Assembly: GCA_916613615.1 (NCBI GenBank)
Contig: OU744723.1
Location: forward strand, 28,108,710 to 28,172,709
Direction: 5' to 3'
DNA length: 64,000 nt
DNA from: Steromphala cineraria
Taxonomy: Eukaryota; Mollusca; Gastropoda; Trochida; Trochidae
In this document: positions 57,101-63,100 of the stretch, one piece after another
Numbering within the stretch: position 1 is the stretch's first letter
Layout of the letters: the number at the start of each line of letters is the position of its first letter
Made by a program: the position numbers and the translations under genes
Notes under the pieces: model-generated
Told to the model about the DNA's origin: nothing
The model's input: the letters and a program-made list of their open reading frames with translations, nothing else
Database searches by the model: none

Positions 57101-60100
57101 AGTGGAGTCGTAGGCTGTCACTCTTCCCTGCGGAATTGAGTTCATAGTTCACCCTTACAGTTTACATTAGCTATCTTCTCTGTTCCATAAAGGTTTAAAC
57201 TTTATCATTACAGTTACTGGAGATGAAAAATATATCATTACAGTAGCTGGATATATAAGACATATAATTAAGTAGCTGGAGATATAACATTTATCATAAC
57301 TGTTAAGTGTCTCTAGTTGTACAGATCCTACAATAAAAAAGGCATGTTTCAAGTTAAACTGATCTTAACATATTGAGCATGTTTGTTATTGTCAAAACTA
57401 ATCCTAACATATCAACTGATCCTACTAAATCAGGGCAAAATTCTAGTTCTACAGATCCTACCGTATCAGGGCATGTTTCTAGTTCTACAGATCCTATCAT
57501 ATCAAACCATGTTTCTAGTTCTACAGATCCTACCATATCAGGGCATGTTTCTAGTTCTACAGATCCTTCCATATCAGGGCATGTTTCTAGTTCTACAGAT
57601 CCTACCATATCAGGGCATGTTTCTAGTTCTACAGATCCTACCATATCAGGGCATGTTTCTAGCTCTACAGATCCTATCATATCAAACCATGTTTCTAGTT
57701 CTACAGATCCTTCCATATCAGGGCATGTTTCTAGTTCTACAGATCCTACCATATCAGGGCATGTTTCTAGTTCTACAGATCCTACCATATCAGGGCATGT
57801 TTCTAGTTCTACAGATCCTATCATATCAAACCATGTTTCTAGTTCTACAGATCCTACCATATCAGGGCATGTTTCTAGTTCTACAGATCCTTCCATATCA
57901 AACCATGTTTCTAGTTCTACAGATCCTACCATATCAGGGCATGTTTCTAGTTCTACAGATCCTTCCATATCAAACCATGTTTCTAGTTCTACAGATCCTA
58001 CCGTATCAGGGCATGTTTCTAGTTCTACAGATCCTACCATATCAGGGCATGTTTCTAGTTCTACAGATCCTTCCATATCAAACCATGTTTCTTGTTCTAC
58101 AGATCCTACCATATCAGGGCATGTTTCTAGTTCTACAGATCCTATCATATCAAACCATGTTTCTAGTTCTACAGATCCTACCATATCAGGGCATGTTTCT
58201 AGCTCTACAGATCCTTCCATATCAAACCATGTTTCTAGTTCTACAGATCCTATCATATCAAACCATGTTTCTAGTTCTACAGATCCTACCATATCAGGGC
58301 ATGTTTCTAGTTCTACAGATCCTTCCATATCAAACCATGTTTCTAGTTCTACAGATCCTACCATATCAGGGCATGTTTCTAGTTCTACAGATCCTATCAT
58401 ATCAAACCATGTTTCTAGTTCTACAGATCCTACCATATCAGGGCATGTTTCTAGTTCTACAGATCCTATCATATCAAACCATGTTTCTAGTTCTACAGAT
58501 CCTACCATATCAGGGCATGTTTCTAGTTCTACAGATCCTTCCATATCAAACCATGTTTCTAGTTCTACAGATCCTACCATATCAAACCATGTTTCTAGTT
58601 CTACAGATCCTACCATATCAGGGCATGTTTCTAGCTCTACAGATCCTACCATATCAAACCATGTTTCTAGTTCTACAGATCATACCATATCAGGGCATGT
58701 TTCTAGCTCTACAGATCCTACCGTGTAGCTAAAGAAGCTGTCCTGCCTAACACTGTTCTGTATGCTGATCCATCCAGACTGCTGGTCAATGGAGAAGAAG
58801 TATGGGAAGCGCAGATCTCCGATCAGGTTGAAGATGATGTTGCTCTGAGGTTGAATAGATATGGAAAACTGTTGGCTATGTGTTGTATGAATTAGTGCAA
58901 AAATAATACTCTTTGGGGTTTAAAAGTCTGAAAAATGCAGATGACTATAATCACATACCTTTTTAAACCCCTAAAAGTTTAAGTTTGTAGGCATAAGTTC
59001 TGATTCTATGTTATTTAATCTGTTTTAAATGAGAAATATGATTCTTAGCATAACAAACAAAGACAATGACAATTCATCCAGCATGACATAGGGTATGTGT
59101 ATGCGCAGGTGAGACCAACAGCAACAGTACCAACATGTCACTCATGGAACCAACCTGGGGTCGACCGGGCACAAATGCAATCACTTGTAGCACTGATGTT
59201 CCAGAGGCCATGGTTTCACTGATGGTGCGGTTGTATGGCTCAAACTGGAACTGAGGCTGGGAGATGCTCTCGATGTCAATGTTCACTCGGATCGAACAAG
59301 TCCTGGGAGCAGGAAGTCCGTTGTCAGATGCTTCAATGGTGAACTGGAACCATGATTAAAACAAAGTCCTAAGGGGATGCCATCATACATCAAATTCTTG
59401 TATCTGCATTGATTCCAATTTACATATGTAAGTGTGTATCAATACCATCAACTTCCAAAACTTGCAACTTCATTTGTTTGTTAATCTTTACAAAGATTCA
59501 GATGGCTATCATGTTTTGCTCTTGAGAAAATATTTATTTCAAACAAAATTCATAGGAAAACTCGAAACTCCTGGTTGAACATTTGTTCTAATAAGATCAT
59601 ATTATGATCCTAACCAATGTTTTAATTATGTCCCTGGCGGGCGACATAATGTTTTCAGCTCAGTCCGTGGTTTTGTAATTTGGAAATGCTTTCTTTTCCG
59701 GGCCATATCTCAAAAATCGTTCAATATCTGGTGTCCATGGAAACAGTTTGAACTTAGTGCATATTGGGGGGTAGTGTATGTTATCTCAAAAAATGTTTTA
59801 TATTTTTTTACAAAACTTGGGATATGGTTAGACCTAATGGTGGTGTTGTGCCTTATTTCTAGATTTTTGTTTCAGGTTTCCATTGAAACATTTTGAACTT
59901 AGTGCATTTTGGGTCATTTTCTGATTTTTACATCATAACTGTATTGATTTACAGTAAATCCTGCTTTCCAGGGAACTTGTGGTCCATAGCAGGAGAGAAG
60001 GTCATGATAGTGCAAATATGTGCTGGTGAACTCACAGAGTAAGAGGAGACAGCTCTGTCTAGAGCCTGGATGACCTGGAGACTGCCTGTCTGGGGGTTGA

Positions 60101-63100
60101 GGTAGAAGAACTCTCTCACCGACTCGGGAGCTGTAGGCATGGAGTAGGTGATCCCTGTCTGAACACACAAACTTCAACTTTATTATGCAGGATCAAACAT
60201 AAAGGATACATGATAGTAAATGATGTCTTCTCAGGGCTAATTAGCATGAGTTCTAGTGCTATATGATGTCTTGCAACAGTACAAGGAAAGTTCAGTAGGT
60301 AAATCTCAATACCCTCATATATATCATACAAAGCAGAGTGTTCATAGGAGAAGCCAACAGATATTTTACGGTATCCCTTCGGGTCTTATATAGATATCAA
60401 TGCATATCTGAAAGGTTATTGTTTGGAACTTCTTTTGAAAATTCTGATGACATCACAAGCATTTTCATTTTGAGCGCCTTTTATGTTGAATTGATAAAAT
60501 TGATAACCTATTTGGCTAAAACAAACAAGCATTCTGTTCGAAGTAACCCGACAGTTTAATCATATGACCTTATCTGAAATAAAACAATTGACTCTGAATT
60601 TCAGATGGAAAGCAGTCTCTACAAGAACACTGGATATACAGATGATAGGGCGTGAAATGAAGTGTACAGAACTCACCATATCCTGATCAGAAGCGGAGGC
60701 TGTTCCGACCCTTGTACCGATAGGCGTGTCAGGCGAGAGGTCGGCAGTGATGCTGGCCCCACACACCGGAGGGTTGGGGTTCCTGTCCACCGTGATACGC
60801 ACAGTGGTCTCGGCTGTGTTCTTAGGGTATGCACTATCATAGGCAATCACTCGGAGCTTTAACAAAACAATGATCCATGATCAGTACACGTTCATACAGC
60901 TACATATTTATGTAGTGTTCATTCTCTCCTATAGAAACTGGTTTGATTTTAGAATAAACAGAAAAAAATATATACAAATTGTCGAAATGCATTTGTGAAT
61001 AAATAATACATACTCAGAAGCAGTTATCAGCACCAACCCATGATTGGATGTTACAAATCAATTAAAGTAACTATTCCTAGTGACCTGCTCAGACATGTAT
61101 GACTAGCATTAACAGGTGTCAGCTCAAATGGAATTCTTGTATTTTACTAAATGACCAATATGATGTTTCAATTGTAAAGTTAAAGAAAGTAAGGAATGAT
61201 ATGGACAATTCTATCATCAATTGGTGTAACGCTATGTAGGCAATAGAGCTATTAGGCAGAGATAGACTGGACTCCTCACCAGATACTGGCCTGTTGCCGG
61301 GGTGAGGGGCTGCTGCAGGGAGATGTCACCAGTTGTCTTGTTCACCTCAAAGAAGGAGGGAGCTGGATGGTCCCCGACCACTTCATACAGCAGAGTTCCC
61401 TGTAGCACAGAGGGGTGAGTGGATGGGAGGAACAGTCAACAACAACCCACACTAACAGCACCAACAACAATTGATTGGTGTCACAGGCTTCATGTACAAA
61501 GATAAGAGGTCAACTGAATTCGAAGGACAGACAATTCATACCGTAGTGCTGATAAGCATGATGTCCCATCTGACAATAAATGGATTCCTTATTGGTTTTG
61601 ATACTGTTTTATGTATCTTCAATCTTTTATAAATATATATAAACATTCTAGTATATATTTTGTGTAGTTCCACACCCTTTAGTTTTGTAACTGACATTAT
61701 GGTTATATATGTTGAAATAAGATGTGTTTTATAAACACTCATGCCCCCAAATAAGTAATAGTTCTGGTCACTATGCCCATGTCAAATATCAACGGTCTAT
61801 CTCTATCCAATCACAAGTTATAGCCAAGTCAGAGATTTTGAAAAATGTTTGCTGCGCCAAGGTCACAAAGTAAAAAATTATGACCTCATATAAAAGTTCT
61901 CTCTCTATCCAATCACAAATTATGTCCAAGGTTAAAGTTTTCTATAAATGCTTGCTGCATCAAGGTCAAGGTCAAGAGGTAAAAACTTCTGTCCTCATTT
62001 GAAAGATCTTATCATGATAGAAGGCCATGTGAAATATCAATGGTCTACCCCAAGCAATCAAAAGTTATGAGTAAGTTTAATTTCTTCTTTAAGAGGCATT
62101 TAGAAGTTGGTAAGATGAAGGAGAACAAGTTCTATATCTCTGTACATCAATCCAATTAATTGTATATACATATTCACCAATTATGTATATAATCATGTCC
62201 ATATCATGCTCTGTATCACTTGCTTGAAAACGGTGTTAGTACCTACACCGAAACGTCGCACTCTTGCAATAAAGAAGTTGTAATCCATAGAACTTGTTCT
62301 CCTTCAAGTTTAATTTCTTTTGTGACAAACAGACTGACAGATAGACAGATGGACAGAGAAAAACAAAATACCCTTGGAATCTCCGATTTGGCGTCATAAA
62401 TAGAAGAAAGAAAGTGACTTATTTCAACTGTGGCACCAGGTACAGGAAACTAACTGAATAGTTCAGCACGTACATTTATGTCAGGGTCACGAGCTGACAC
62501 CTGCAAGACGCTGTCTCCGACCTCAGAGCGGTACGGGAAGTCAGGGTTCTCATAAGGGACGGTGTTGATAAAGAATGGTTTCTGCAAGTCCCGCAATATT
62601 CGGATGTCCACGTTGGCTGTGCCCACACGCTCAGGGTTCCTCTGATCACTGGCAAGCACTTGGATCTGTCATGGCAAATACTCTTTAGTTACAGACAAAC
62701 TAACTCAGCAGGGTATCTCTATCTCTTCTTCCTCTGTCTTTAGATTCAAAATCAGAAATAATTCTAGCACTGAAGGTGTGATGATTTATGCTTAGACTCT
62801 ATTTTATGCAATAATTGAAACTCCATCTCATACGGTTTTCAATTATAGTAAGAATTTATTTGATGATGAATTTCCTCAGTTTTTATGTTTGGGTTGATAA
62901 AATAACTAACAAGTAAAAAAACATGACTGAAAGATTATCACATTTTGCATACAGAAAATTGATGAAGAAGACGAGATTAATGGATAAGACAAGAAGCGGA
63001 AGTACAGACCAAGTCTGTGGTGTGGGTGCTGCCCCCTAGCAGACTGGTGGAGAGGTAGAGCTCCCCAGTGCTGGGGTTCACGCTGTAGTACGGGCTGGGT

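Larger units (their letters stand above)
58845..61279. other. Introns between e8 and e4
   Basis: 58845-59154, 60159-60676 and 60857-61279 show no repeat or gene. 59600-59930 holds a family Y repeat (TATGTCCCTGGCGGGCGACA, GTGCATATTGGGGGG, TCCATGGAAACAG), inverted relative to 34446-34800. Confidence 0.5.

Noticed and set aside
57354..58732. Open frames above 430 codons on both strands (STDPTISGHVSS and MVGSVELETCPD repeats)
   Set aside because: A 36-base period without stops stays open in several frames on both strands. Only the 12 residues next to e8 might ever be translated.
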